Of a stretch of DNA of 64,000 nucleotides, positions 36,750 through 49,100 are shown piece after piece. This stretch comes from Pleodorina starrii. Its lineage: Eukaryota > Chlorophyta > Chlorophyceae > Chlamydomonadales > Volvocaceae. How positions within the stretch are numbered: the stretch's first letter is position 1; each line of letters begins with the position of its first letter. The notes under the pieces are model-generated. The model was not told the origin of the DNA, did no database searches, and saw nothing but the letters and a program-made list of their open reading frames with translations. The stretch spans positions 380,001 through 444,000 of the forward strand of contig BRXU01000044.1 in assembly GCA_030267565.1 (NCBI GenBank), in the 5' to 3' direction. The translations under genes and the position numbers were made by a program.

Positions 36750-39114
36750 GTTTGCGGCTTGGTTCGGCTGACAAACGCTGAGCTCGAAACAATGTGAAGC
36801 CTCCGCACGATACACTCTACTTGGCGGCAAACGTCAGACAGAAATAGAATACCGCAATGCGGTGGCGGTGTTGCTAATCGTAATGCACGCGCAAAAAAGT
36901 AGGTCAAAAGCGAACCCTTAAGACCAGCCACGCCGCTCGTCCACGACGCGGACACGTTTGTACGGCCACACGCTTGCTGTAAATTCTATTCGATATGAAT
37001 ATGTTTCATCGAATTAGGCATGACGCGTACAAGAAGGAACGCATGCCACAAATGTTCTTCAAGTGTACCTTCTCAAAAGCCTGTATCCCTGTAGTTCGAA
37101 ATGCCACTTTATGACCTCATAGCAATTCTGTAACTGTTAGTGTTCCATGTGTCGGGGCAGCGCACGTGATCCAGTCAGGCGAGCCTTTCGGCGTTAGCTA
37201 ATTGTCTCGGCTCTCGGTCTTGGCTCTCCTCGGTGTCTCTGCATATGTGGGACCGTATCGGCTTTATGTTTGCCAAAGGCATTACCATTTCGACGCTGTA
37301 AGGGAGCCGTCGGTGCACCGTCGCTATAACGGACTGGGGTCCCGATGGCTTCAACACAGGAGTTACAGCACGTCACGGCACAGTTGCGACAGAGCCACCC
37401 AGAGCACGTACTGGAGCGGGATACCCGAATCATTATTGGGCTGCGGCGCGATATCCCAGAGGACCCACATCTTGTTTTGGCGCGCTAGGGTGTGCTGGGG
37501 GTTTTGCGGAAATTCGCGGACGCTGGGCGCAGGCAGCCTTTGCGGTCGCTTTAGTAAACAGGCAGCCCCTGCATTCCTCCCCAGTCTGGCGTGTCTGCCG
37601 GGATCTCTCAGTCTTTCCTGCGTAGGCCACAAAACTAACCCCAATCGTTCAAGGCTCGGTGTCTTCACTTGCCATGCAGTCAGGCAGGTCTGATTACTGT
37701 ACGTCATACCCGGCCATCGCGGCTGCTGATTCAATTAAGGCACTTTTTTCCTGGCCTAACAGCGGCAAACGCCATTGCAATCGAGTCTCCAGAATTCGTC
37801 CCTTTCGTCAAGCCAGGATGCAAGGACCCCTGAACGCCTGCAGGGCCCCCTCACACGCACACGTCTCCGTCCCCGCTGTGGTATCTCCTTTTTACCCCTC
37901 ACACGCACATAGGAAGTCCCTGGAAGTCTGTCGGCTGAGTTGTTCTTTCCTATGACCGGGGTTAGGTTGGTCGACAGCCGTCTAACGTGGACCGCTAGCG
38001 ATGGGGTGGCTCCGGACAACTGTCTGTTCGTGTTTCGCGCCGCAGATGTGTCTACGCCCATGAGCATGCGCGCCGCACACATTTGTGGCATAAGACTCCG
38101 TCATTCCACTGCCCAACCAATTGCCATCGTTGCTCATGCGCTGGGCCCTTAAACCGCTCCATATGCTGTAAGCTGTCGGTGGCACAAGGGTTGGCGAAGG
38201 CGGTGAGCCAACCGGCGCATAAGGGACGGATGGTTGACCGAGCCGATTAACTTACACGCAGACAGGAGCCTTCCATGTTCCATCAGGGCGGCCGCGGCAC
38301 GGTGGGAGTAGAACATAAATGTTCTGCTGGCTACGGCGTCCCATAGCTCCTCAGTGTGCACTGTACATAGGGGTGGGTGCGATTAGCGTAAGAATGATAA
38401 GCCGCCGCCAATGTAGCGCTTTGTGTCCACTGGGCTGCCGCCTGCCGGGTGCGCGACCAGATGTCGTGTTACTGCTGTTGTACGACGGGGTTGGGGTACG
38501 GCAGGACGCAGTAGCTCTCCATTCTGCTTGGCTACCTCGTTACCAAATCCCGCACAGTTGTAATCCGCAGCTTTAATACGATAGTCTGCCGGTGCAGGTG
38601 CAGGTCGCCAGGCCCCAGGCAGTTGCTCAAGCATCGGGAGGCAGTGCAGTAACCTTTTGGCATCTGTTGTTAGAAACATTACATAGCTATCGTTAGTTGT
38701 TTTGATTGAGCACGAATAACAACGAGTTCAACCTCATGAGCATTCCGGCTGTCATCAGGTCGCGTCGTTCCGCGCACTTAGTTGCAATTCGCGCGTGGGC
38801 GTGTGCGAAAGGCAAGTTAAATTTCAACACAAGCGACTGATTGAAAAATAAAAGCTATTGATGCGCACGCTAGCTGTTGAACTTGACATCCCCGCTGCGC
38901 TCTGCTTGTAGGCACGTCAGCACCCACAGCAGCAAGCTTGTCCGCATCATGCTCGTGTGGATGCAATGACGCGCATCTTGGTTCCCGATGGCTTAGCCAT
39001 TTGTCGTGCCAGCGTTCGACACCGCCTGCCGGGCAGGCCTTTGCGGCCGGCGAGCGCCTCGCCGGCCGCTTCCTCGGCAGTTTGACCAGCCCATTCCGGT
39101 CGACCGCTTTGGCC
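36750..39114. other. Divergent intergenic region between PurF and the uS7-like gene
   Basis: About 2.4 kb of lower-GC DNA that must hold two divergent promoters. No protein is recognised. Minus-strand frames at 37363-37734 and 37194-37433 have a non-repetitive amino-acid mix (for example MWVLWDIAPQPNNDSGIPLQ), so a degenerate or unrecognised gene cannot be ruled out. No tRNA or conserved RNA was seen. Confidence 0.4.
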
Positions 39115-39510
39115 ATGTCGACTGCAGCGGCGGCGGCAGCGACGTCAGCCGCAGCCTCGACGAGCCAAGCTCAGCACGCGCGGCTGGAGCCCGCCGCTGA
39201 CATTCCCCCGGAGAGGCGCGCGAAGCTTGCGGATGAGCTGGACGCCCCCGGACCCAGCAGCGGCTCCGCCACTGCAGGTCGGCGCGACCGGCGGCCCCAG
39301 CGCGGGGCAAGCGAGGGCAGCAGCTCCCCAGGCCCTTCCGCGGCGGGCCTGGGCTTGCCGAACGATGCGGAGGTTCAGGCGGTGTTCGACAAGATCGTTG
39401 GCAACCTGACCAAGTCGGGTCGCAAGGCCACGGCGCGGCGCATCGTGCTGGATGCGATGCGGATCATGCGGGGGCACCTGCGCAAGGGTGACCTGGATAA
39501 GATCAAGTAG
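39115..39510 (+). CDS. Short protein with a ribosomal uS7-like N-terminal helix (possibly mitochondrial uS7)
   Basis: 131 codons from the first in-frame ATG. Residues 1-80 are Ala/Ser/Pro-rich and low in complexity, compatible with an organelle-targeting or disordered region. Residues 86-119 (VQAVFDKIVGNLTKSGRKAT then ARRIVLDAMRIMRG) closely follow the first helices of bacterial and organellar uS7, where the pattern is F-x-N-x-L-M-x-x-GKK-x-x-A-x-x-I-V-Y-x-A-L. The protein stops about ten residues later, where uS7 should continue for about 100 more with the RRVGG region. No such continuation is visible downstream. A cryptic donor (AAG|GTGACC near 39484) could lead into an unseen exon. The call is tentative. 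Confidence 0.5.
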   Translation: MSTAAAAAATSAAASTSQAQHARLEPAADIPPERRAKLADELDAPGPSSGSATAGRRDRRPQRGASEGSSSPGPSAAGLGLPNDAEVQAVFDKIVGNLTKSGRKATARRIVLDAMRIMRGHLRKGDLDKIK

Positions 39511-41228
39511 CGGGACAGAGTGGTCTGGGCGAGAACATGCAGGCGTGGGGATTTGGGAATGGGACATGGCTTGACGGATGACAAGCGGCGGAATGGGGTA
39601 TGGGTGCGGCTGTGGATGGTTGGAATGAGCGCAGGAGGCGCAGAGGTTTCTGGGCACGGAGCAGGGAGGCTGGGGGCTCGGATTCGGGCCGAGGGCGTCG
39701 TGGGGCAGCGGAATGGGGGCTGGAGGTGCCATGAGTGTGTGGGTGGTGGTAGCGTTCGATGGGCGCTGCGCGCATGACGATCTGCATTGCTCGTCATGCA
39801 TCGCTGGATGCTGGATTACTCCTGCCGCCGCCACCTTACATCGGCAGTGTCCCAGTGCGTTTGATCTTAGTCGCTGTTTCTTTTGCAGTGTGGCAGCTGC
39901 CCGGCTTGCGGCGCCGTCTGGAAACCGAAGTAGCGGAGTTGCCGTGCACCGCACGGGGGAGGTTCCCAGGAATGTATCAGTACTCAGTAAGCTATAGCCG
40001 TACCGTCCCGCGTTACGGCGCCACCGCTACCGCAGCACCGAGCGCGCATCGGGCCTCTTGGCAAAGCGAAGTGCGACAAGTTGACGGAACATGGCCGTCC
40101 GCCTCTGTGATTTTCCTTTCCGCTGATTTTTGTGCTAAATGTGAAACATGGCTCGACGGTGGTCAGGCATCAGGCGGCAGTGCGCAGGCTCGTCGGCTCG
40201 TCGGGAAAGTCGGGAAGGCGCGTGCTTGGCGGCTGTTTGGGGTACTTCCTCGGGAGGTGCGGGCTACAGAGAACTGCATGCGCAGCATGGCATGCGGCTT
40301 AGCTCGTGCAAATGCCTGGTCATTTGCTGGTCGGCCTGGCCGCTTCGCACCCTCGGGTTGGTCGTGTCATACACGATACGCACCCGCATGAGATCCAGGA
40401 AGGAATAACCGATTCACCCATACACCATGGCCGGGCTGTCGTACTGCCGCCGTGCAAGGCGCAATTGCGCCCCCAGCTGGCATCCTGGCAACAGCCAACA
40501 GGCGTCAACAGGTGACGTGTCAGTGACATCCCGTCGACGCCGTACCGGACTGCAGACACTCACACTCCGCAAGCTGTGCGTAAGCTCTTGGGAGAGGCCC
40601 CTGGCTAGATGCTTCGCACTCCGGACCTCGCCCGAAAGCGTGGAATAGACGTGTGCTGACTTCAAAGTCAGCGCATCCGCCCGCGATTTGACTACGGGAA
40701 CTCACGACACAGCTGACGCAGCTACGGTAATAGGTTTCGATGCGACGATGCCTTTCATTGTCGGTATTTAAAGGTCAACGCAATGAGGCCCATACGTCGA
40801 CCGCGCAAATGAAAACGTCGAAGCATGTGAAGACCGGACCCCAGAAGTACGCGCTAGGCGGCTAGGGAATCACTGGAGCTCGTAAATCGAAATCGTAAGC
40901 TTGGTAAGAAGACCAGCATGAAGATATATACTTATGACCCGGTTGTAACGGAAGCTCGGTCCATGCATGAATACCGGTAGGCAAAACGCGGTGAAACGTG
41001 AAAGTCAAAAGCCCAATCTAGCCTATTTTTGCTGGGCAGGAAGCATTGGCACGCTTACGCTGCCTTCCCCAGGACTCAGAAGCCGGGCCTACTCCTTGCT
41101 GAGGGGTCGTCACACACGGCCCTCTCCCCTTCGCGGCATTTTCAGCGCATTCTCCCAGGCAGCGGGACCGATGGTCAGTTCCCATTCCCCTTTCCGCACA
41201 TACAGGGGCTACTGACGGGGGAGGCGTG
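39511..41228. other. Intergenic region between the uS7-like gene and the membrane-protein gene
   Basis: Likely 3' UTR of the uS7-like gene and promoter of the next gene. No coding region, RNA gene or repeat array is supported. A small hairpin at about 40658-40673 (TGACTTCAAAGTCA) superficially recalls a tRNA anticodon arm but lacks the other arms. Confidence 0.5.
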
Positions 41229-42422
41229 ATGCTCGGCGTGAGGAAGCTGCTGCGGGCCGGGCTGCCGGCGATCTCCAAGAAAGCAACTCTCAAGTACTGG
41301 TCAGCGGTCAACGACAGCCTGGGGGGAGATGGCGAGGGGCTCCGGCAGCAGATTTTGTCGGAGAACGACGGCTTTGGCATCACGGCAGGTGCGGCCGTGA
41401 TACCAAACACGGCTGTGTTTTGCCGTAAACATCGTACGGCACGCCGTACTGTTGCTTGCCACAGCTGCTTGTTTTCCGCTTTTCCCTCTCCTTTCCTCAA
41501 TCCTCACTTCCCTTTCCTCTCTCCCCGACTGTCGTACTGTCGTGCAGCCGTCGTACTGTCCGCCGTGGTCGCCATGCTGGCCGTCGCGCCGTCCAACTTC
41601 CGTGAGGCCAACGACTACAACCGCCCCGCCAGCTACGTGCTGTACGGCGCCCTGGCTCTGGCGTTCTTCCTGGCTGCAGAGTCGATCATTGGCACAACTG
41701 ACTTTCGGTCCCAAACCGGCAAGGTCAGTTGACACAAACCATTAGAAACGACGAAAGAGAGCAGATGCTGAAGAATTAGTAAGGTGTAAACTGTGAAGTG
41801 ATGTCTTGGTAGGGTACTGGCATTGCTGGCTGCTCTCCTGTCGCTCTGCGGGAAGACGAAATGGTCGATCTTGTTTTTTGCCTCTGGTCACCTTCCTCTG
41901 CTTCCTCCCTTCCAAAGCTCCTCCTCGACCCTACGTAATGCCAATCCTCTCCGGAAACCCCAAAACCCTGAAAACCAAAACCGCGAACAGGTGCCCGCGA
42001 GCCGGATGCTGGAATGGGTTACCGCCTTCAAGGGTAGCATGACCTTCGAGTACGTTGTGCACATGATCGTATGCCTTCTCGCACTTTCGGTTGCGGCAAT
42101 AGCCATGGTGTACCTGATCCACGGCCCAACCGCTTTTTGGATCTTCCTGGCCGTGGGATGCGCGCTGGGGGCTCTGACCTGGCGCAACACCTTGCAGATC
42201 AACGCCACTCTGGTCACCGAATATCTGTCGGGGCTGGGGGGTGACGCGGCCATTGCGGCAGCGGAGGGTGAAGGCGGCGGAGGCGCGGGAAAGGCCGCCT
42301 GCGGCCGCAGCGGCGGCGGCGGCGGCGACGGCCCACGGGGCGTGCGGCTCGCCGCTGCCGTACACCCGATGGAGGTGCCCGGGCGCGCGGCGGTGGCTTT
42401 GGTTGCAAGACAGGGCTCCTGA
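41229..42422 (+). CDS. Unrecognised protein with about four transmembrane segments (3 exons)
   Basis: Exons 41229-41388, 41548-41723 and 41991-42422, phase-consistent, 255 residues. I do not recognise the family. Residues 1-53 are soluble (RKLLRAGLPAISKK, then KYWSAVNDSLGG). Hydrophobic segments lie at about 54-69 (VVLSAVVAMLAVAPS), 81-101 (YVLYGALALAFFLAAESIIG), 128-152 (VVHMIVCLLALSVAAIAMVY) and 157-174 (FWIFLAVGCALGALTW). A conserved-looking loop, SNFREANDYNRPASY, lies between the first two. The tail after about residue 195 is Gly/Ala-rich and probably disordered. The basic N-terminus could be an organelle-targeting sequence. An upstream exon cannot be excluded because the frame stays open before the ATG. 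Four even helices suggest a small integral membrane protein of unknown role. Confidence 0.7.
41953..41985 (+). repeat. Short telomere-like tract at the 3' end of an intron
   Basis: AACCCCAAAACCCTGAAAAC-type diverged octamers just before the acceptor of exon 3 of the membrane-protein gene. Composition matches the other CCCCAAAA tracts, but the repeat is short and imperfect. Confidence 0.5.
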
Positions 42423-43865
42423 GGGGCCGCCTTGTTCGTGCGCCTGTGCCTGGATTTGCGTTGAGGACAGCGTTTGGGCGGTTCGGGCAAATGCCGGGAC
42501 TGTTTGTGTTTCATGGGCTGGTGGCTTGAACACGCCTCCTTGTCCTCGGCTTGGCCAAGGGAATGGGGAAGAAGCTTTTACAACTGCCCTGCCAGTGTGC
42601 GCGCGGGCGTTGCCCGCGTGCGCTGAAAATGTGCATCGGTTGGGTTCGATCTCACGAATTGACGTTCGTGATCCTTCGGAGCTTCCCTTCGCGATCTGTG
42701 AGTATACTGTACGCTTAATACGCCCGTCATAGAGTTGGGCTGCTGCCTGATTGGGGTTTTGCTGATGACGCGGCCGCGGGCGCGCAGGGCGCAACGGAAC
42801 CACACTCCTAGGGCTCCTGGACTGTCATTTCTGAGCCGCGCGGCACCAAGCTGTTGTGTATTCCGTCGCGCGCCCTGTTGTCTGTTCAAACGCATTTTAT
42901 TGTTAGCCCGCCAGCCCGCCGTGATCTGATCATAGAAGGACGTGTTGCTGCGGAGGGGGGGGAGGGAGGGGGGGAGCGAGTACGAAGCGAATTGTTGGAC
43001 GGGCTGTTACCAGGAGTGAACGAACGAATATATATATATATATGTATGTATATATATATATTGGGCCCCAGAGGGCGTTTGTGGTCGTTACAGGAATTTG
43101 TGTGTGGGGGGGGGTGTCCACGATGGCTCGTTCGGAAGGTCGTTCGGAAGGTCGGACGGGTTAAGCATCTAACCTCTTCATCGTCCGCTGACCACCTTTC
43201 GCGACATCGGACGTCCTTGGTCGTGTCTGGTGTTGGTGTTGTCTTTCCGGTTAATTTAGTAAAAAGGGTGCGCACAAGGGGGCAGCTGGCCGTATACATA
43301 CTGCAGTGGATGGATTAGACCAGGAAGTGTTGGGAGGGAAAAGTGCTATAAAATATTGAGTGCTAATTACTACTGACGTACCCCAGAAGCAGTAAATGTT
43401 GAGCTTGTTATACCTTCACAAATGGGGGTGTCAGGGCCCTTCGATAGCACCGAGTAGCCATTGTGCGCCGATTCAGTTACGACACCCTTGTCGTACCAGT
43501 GGGTTGGTTGGCATTACACACTCACACTGTCATACCCAATGCACCCCGCAGCAGGACCGCACGCTGAAGGCTTTGATGGCTCGTTACTTGTTGATTTTGG
43601 GTCCTGGTCTGTTACCGTATCTTGGCATTGCAACTCCACTTTGTTCGGGAAAGCTGCGGGTAGGTGTGCCGGTCGGGTGCCGGTCGCAACGCTGCACATG
43701 CACGCAGCAGCATGTGTAGCGGCTGGCGGCGTGGCGGGGTCCGATCGAATTGCTGCCACGACAGCCGTCAGTCGCACCGCTTTATGTATGCCCGCCGTTC
43801 TCGGAATGCGCATAAGTGGGCAAGTGACTTGACTCGGGCTTGTACCTGATGCCGCTGGAAGGGGG

Positions 43866-43893
43866 GGTTGTCCACGTATAGGCCGGAGCCTGT
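43866..43893 (+). repeat. Dispersed element B, copy 2
   Basis: GGTTG followed by TCCACGTATAGGCCGGAGCC and TGTAAGGGCCCCGTAAG. Same core as copies at 59667 and (inverted) 59908. Confidence 0.85.
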
Positions 43894-44807
43894 AAGGGCC
43901 CCGTAAGGGGGGGGTGGACGGTGGCTATGTGGGTGGGGGCTATCCGGTGTCCTGCAATAGGTCGTTTGGTTCGGGTGAATACCGCTACGAGTGTGCGTGT
44001 GTGTGTGTGCGTGTGTGTGTATGGCGGGAAGTGGAAGCACAAGCAGCCTGTGGGCCCTCGCTCGCGGGCGCTGAATGGCAGGCGCGCACGAGAGCTTGTT
44101 TGGGTTGGGTTTGGCGGCGCTCCGACAGCCCCTGCTGCTGCACCCACCACCGCCACCACGGCCTCCACTCCTGCAGCCGCTGCAGCGGCAGTGGCGGGTG
44201 CAGCCGTCTGCTGCGCGGCAGCCGGCGGCCCCTGTTGCGCCTGCCCAGCCGGCAGCGGCGCCCGCTGCGGGAGGCGCGGCTGGCTTTGGGCGCATGAGCG
44301 GCATACTGCTATGAGCGGCTGTAAGTCATCCCTCCGGCCGGCTGAGTCGACCTGCCGGGGACGGGTGTTGCGCTGTTGCCCCAACACACGCGGCCTGACG
44401 TTTGCCTGGGACAGGCTGCCGTTAGCGCGCAAGGACTCACGGACCTGATCTGGTGGCCTAGCAGTCAATCGGGTGACCAGGTTACAGAATGCAAAGGGCA
44501 CCGGTGGCATGTGTGGGAGTGCATCCGTGTGGGGTTCTGAAGCGGCGCGGCAGCAATGGTGCCGGGAAGGAGGCCGGGATGAATTCATCGACCCAGGATG
44601 AGCAGCCGATGCACGGGCCGGAGACCCCCAAAATTCTGATCCAGCACGGCCGCACTCGGGATCGGGGACGAAGAGTGCCTCTCGACGGGCCTCCCCCCAC
44701 GCTGCATCAGGAGCTCGTTTGTTTGCTGCTTTCCCGTCAGAAAGGGCTCCATCGTTTCCCATGACATCCGTGTGTGTGTGTGTGTGTGTGTGTGGGGGGG
44801 GGGGGGG

Positions 44808-44834
44808 GTATCGTATAGGCCGGAGCCCGTGAAC
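44808..44834 (+). repeat. Dispersed element B, copy 3 (partial)
   Basis: TATCGTATAGGCCGGAGCCC, which shares the right part of the core but lacks the TCCAC block. It follows directly after a GT/G tract. Confidence 0.7.
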
Positions 44835-46164
44835 GGTAACGTTCGCGGGGTCGGGCAAGCTGTGCGCACGTTCGAATTCGCCGTTCGCAGTGGCTGATTG
44901 CGAATCTCGGGGGAATCGAACACAGTCCGAACTCCAACCGTTTGTGGCATCCACCTTAAGTGTGTTCCTTTCAGGCGCTCGCACCCTCGCAGGTGCCCTT
45001 GCGTGATCCACCTCACTCGCCCGGCCACTGCAAACCTCCGCAGCAGCATCATCACACACACGCACGCGCCCGCCTCGCTGACCAACGGGACCAGCGTCTG
45101 GAACGGGGAATCCGGAGGCAGCAGCGCCTGCGCGTCGACCCTTACACACATGCCAGGCACCCACACGGGCACGGGCAGCGACATGAGGGGGGTGCAGCAG
45201 CAGGCGCCGCGGTCTCTGCCGGCGCTGTGCCCCTGTCACAGCCAAATCTGCGTCTGCGCAATCACGTCGCGGAGTGCTCCGCCAACGCCCCGCCCACGCA
45301 CCCATACACGCGCTGCACAAAACATGCGTCCCATCAGCGCCCTCGTCATCGTCATCGTCGCGGCGGCGAGAGCACCTATCGTGGGGGAGCACCTGTCGGG
45401 CGGGCTAGGGGTGGCGCATCCCGCGGTGGCACAAACACGAGGCCCCCACAACGTCACAGTCACGGCGCGCAGCTCCAGGGCGGGCTTCAACGCGAGCGCC
45501 CAAGCGTGTCAGCGCCAGAGCCAGGCCACGGAGCGGGTCCCCTCCCGAACACACCGAGCAGTCCGAGCCCGTCTCGCCCCTGCAGCGAATGCGGCTGCAG
45601 CCCGCCATCTACCTCTACATAGTAGCCCTAGCCCTAGCCAGCTCCTCCAACCTTCCCTGTCCCCGACTGTGCCTCGCGTCCGGTAGTCCCCAACCCTAGG
45701 GCCCTTCCTGGGCTCAGCCGCTTAGCCGCCCCGGCGGTATGCGCCGCCCCGCCTCACCTTCATCCTCCAGAGCCTCCAAACCCTCGAAGAAGAAGAAGGG
45801 GCCGGCCCAGCCCCTCCCCGTCCGCCTGCTCAGGCGACAGCCTCCGCCCTAACCACCCTCACTCAAACGCACACATGTACAAGCCACGAAGCCAGCCTCT
45901 CAACCCTGCGCTGCCACCTGCTGCTCCTCACAGCCGCCACCGTCAGCAGACCAACATCCGGCCCCCGATGCCAACCACACACACAGACCCACACCCACAC
46001 AGCCGCCTCGTGACCCTCTCAACAGCCGCAGCGGGGCCCCCACCGCTCTGCAGCTCCTCATGCAGTCGCCCACCCCCCTCCTCCCGGCCGCCATCCGCCG
46101 AGTTGCTGCCTCTGCCTCCCCTTCTTAGCTGCTCAGCTCTGCTCTGCTGAGCCCTGCCCTGCTC

Positions 46165-49100
46165 TTATCTGGTTGGCACAATGTCGTCGATCTTGAGGAT
46201 CATGCGCACGCACTCGGTGGCCAGGGTGATGGCGCTGGTGGTGATGAGCAGCGGCTGCACCACATTCTCTTCCAGCATGTTGGTGATGGTGCCCTGCGCA
46301 GGAGGGAGGGGGGGGAAGGGGAGGCAGCCGGGGGGCGGGGAGGGAGGGCAGAGGGTGGGAGGGTGGGAGGGTCTGGGGTAGGGGGTGGGGGTGGAGTTCG
46401 ACAGCCCAGCCCAGAGAGGCAATGAGCTGACAGGCTGACAGACGTAGTGAGGAGGGCGGGTGTGGGGGGTTGAGAGTGGACGCAGCCCGGGGGTGTGGGA
46501 CGTGGAGATGGGGGTGGGGGGCAACCGCAACCCGGCAGGAGCAACAGGGAGCGAGGGTAAGGGAGAGGCGGGACCAAGAAACATGCTCAACTATGCGAAG
46601 ACGATGTATTGGCAGGGTCGGGAAACCGCTCCGTAGCCGCCATTTCCCGGTTTAGGAGGAGGACTCGGGTTTGAGGACTGCCTCTGTCCCGGGCCTGTTC
46701 CCGACGCGGCTGCGTTGCCATTGGGAGCCATCGGATCCGTTTCGACTGTTTGAAACCCAGGAAAGGAACAAGAGAACTAACGGCATAACCAACAAAAACA
46801 CTCACAGCAGGAACGAGGCTTCGCCGCTATGATACACCTACTCGCTATACACCTACTCGCGAGTATACTGTACTCGCTATACACCTACTCGCTATACACC
46901 TACTCAGCTATCGCTATACACCTACTCGCTATACACCTACTCGCTATGCGACTCTCGACCCACCCACGCGATGCGTTCTAACGTAATGAAGGGGGGTTGG
47001 CATATGGGGGTTCCCAGGGATCGTGTAGCCCCAACAGGGACACACACAGCGGCCGTCGGTTGGCGACCAACTCCCCCCGCGTTCCCTCGTCCCGGGCCGT
47101 TTCGATTGCCCCCCCCCCGCCGCCCTGACGCGCCGAGCTGTCCGTCGCCTCCCCGCCCGCCTCCCCGCCTTCCAGCCCGCCACCCCCCCTTCCAGCCCGG
47201 CCCCCCGCCCACCTTCTTGACGTTGATCCCCGCGTACTTCTCCCCCGCCGCGTGCAGCCGCCGCAGCTCCGTGACAATGTTGATGGGGTTGAGGCCGGCG
47301 TTCTCGGACAGCGTGTACGGCACCACCTCGAGCGCCTCCGCAAAGGCGCGCACGCAGAACGACTCCATGCCCTGAAGCAGCGCAACAGACAATCTGTTGC
47401 ACTGCTGGACCAAAGGGGTCCTGCCACGAGCTCGCAAGCTCCCTGCCCGCCCCCCCCCGTGTATCCGGTTCTCTTCCCTTAACACCCCACCCTCATCTCA
47501 CCTCACCACGCGACGCGGCGCGGCGCGACCCGCAGCGCAGCGCCCACACCCGTCTCCAACTGCGGTCCGTACTCAGACCCATACCCTCCCCAACACCCTC
47601 CCCCACAAGCCAACCAGAAGCAACCTACCCCCCAACCCCCCATCCCCGCACCCTCCCCCACCTGCAGTGTCTTGCTCCAGTGCGCCAGCTGCATTGAGAC
47701 CTGCACCTCGGGGGAGGAGCCGCCCGCGATGAGGAAGCGCTTGTTGACCAGGCAGCGGATCACACACAGAGCGTCGTGCAGCGAGCGGTCAGCCTCCTGC
47801 GGGTGGGGCGGGTCGGGGAGAGGGCGGGTCGGGTCAGAGAGAGGGTGGGTCGGAGAGAGGACGCCGCAGCGGGAGGGCGGGTCAGCAGGCGGGTGATGAA
47901 AGAGGGCGGGAGACAGACCCGCCAGGGAAGGGAGGGAGGGAGGGAGGGGTACTAGTGGTCAAGGGTGGTCCACTTCCCACGTGATGCAACCGATGATACC
48001 GACTGGGGAGGGGGGCAAGGACCAAGGAGGGGACCACCCTGCGGTGCGGTGCGGTGCACCCTTCACCGCACGCTGTCAGTCACCCTACCAGCCATGCCAT
48101 CCCCCCAGCCAACCCAGCCCCTCCCACCTCGAGCACCATCTTGTTGCTCCCCCTCAGCAGCACAGTGGCGGTGCGGCCCTTGTTCTCAATGCCGGTGATC
48201 TTAACCACGCGGCCCTTGCCCACCTGCGCAGCAGCAGCAGCACACGGGGGAACAAACGCGGAGGGGGTGTGTGGAGCCCGGACGGAGGGCGGGCAGGGGG
48301 GGTGGTGTGTGCGTGTTGGCGCTGTGCAGTGGCGCAGTGGCGGCAAAGGTGGAGAGGGGGGAGAGAGAGACCCAAAGAACGACGCCGTCCCGGTCCCGGC
48401 AGCGCGGCGCGATCGGCGGCTCAATCAGAAAGGTGTCCCAGCTCGCTGGTTCCCAGGTTGAATTTATTTCCACGTCCCGTCCCAAATATGTTAGTTAGGT
48501 ACAAACCCTTTCCTGCCACCAGCTGTGCAAACTCCAACCGCCAACCGCCGCCCGACGGACCCCACACAGCACCCGACAACCCTCGTCCGTCTTCTAATCC
48601 GTAACTCGCTGCGTTCCGTAGCCCGCTCCGCTCCAAACCCACCCACCCGCGCCCATCCACCCTATCCGCCCACCCCCGCCAATAAGCACTGCCCGATCCG
48701 GGTTCGCTAACGTCGCCTTCGTCCCCCATGTCTTCGGTTTCATCTCCCCCTCCCCCACCCCCAACCCCCTCCCCTCCCCACCCCACCTCAACCTCCTCCA
48801 CCAGCTTAGCCGAGCCCAGCTTCTCGGGCTTCATGTTGTCCACGTGGGCAATGGGCAGACAGCCCAGCGTCTTGGAGATGAGCTCGATCTCGTCGCGCTC
48901 AATGTCGCGAACAACCATGATCTTGGCCTTGGCCTGGAGGGCGGAGTGGGTGGGGGGGTGGGAGGGTGGGGAGCAGCGGGGCGCGGGGTGATAAGGAAAG
49001 GGAAGGCGGGGGAGGAGGGCGGCGGGGAAAGGGTCGTGGGCTGGCCCGGGCAACGTCACAGCCGCGGCCCTTGTTGCGGCGAGGCAGGGCTTCAGGACGA

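Larger units (their letters stand above)
42423..46164. other. Region with possible unrecognised gene, two element B copies and microsatellites
   Basis: Lies between the stop codons of the membrane-protein gene (+) and CCT4 (-). It holds an AT dinucleotide tract near 43028-43064, GT tracts near 43997 and 44767, and element B copies near 43866 and 44808. Minus-strand frames at about 45490-45236 (ELRAVTVTLWGPRVCATAG) and 45184-45000 (SLPVPVWVPGMCVRVDAQAL, then VCVMMLLRRFAVAG before a GTGAGG donor) look like exons. Elements resembling B elsewhere are intronic, which fits a multi-exon gene here. I could not assemble or identify a product. Confidence 0.3.

Noticed and set aside
40640..40705. tRNA-like hairpin around TGACTTCAAAGTCA
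   Set aside because: Only an anticodon-like arm is present; no T-arm GTTCRA sequence, D-arm or acceptor pairing was found.
43782..45392. 536-codon minus-strand frame
   Set aside because: Runs through GT microsatellites and element B copies (reading HTHTHT and GSGLYVDNPP-like strings), so it cannot be one exon; parts of other frames there look better.
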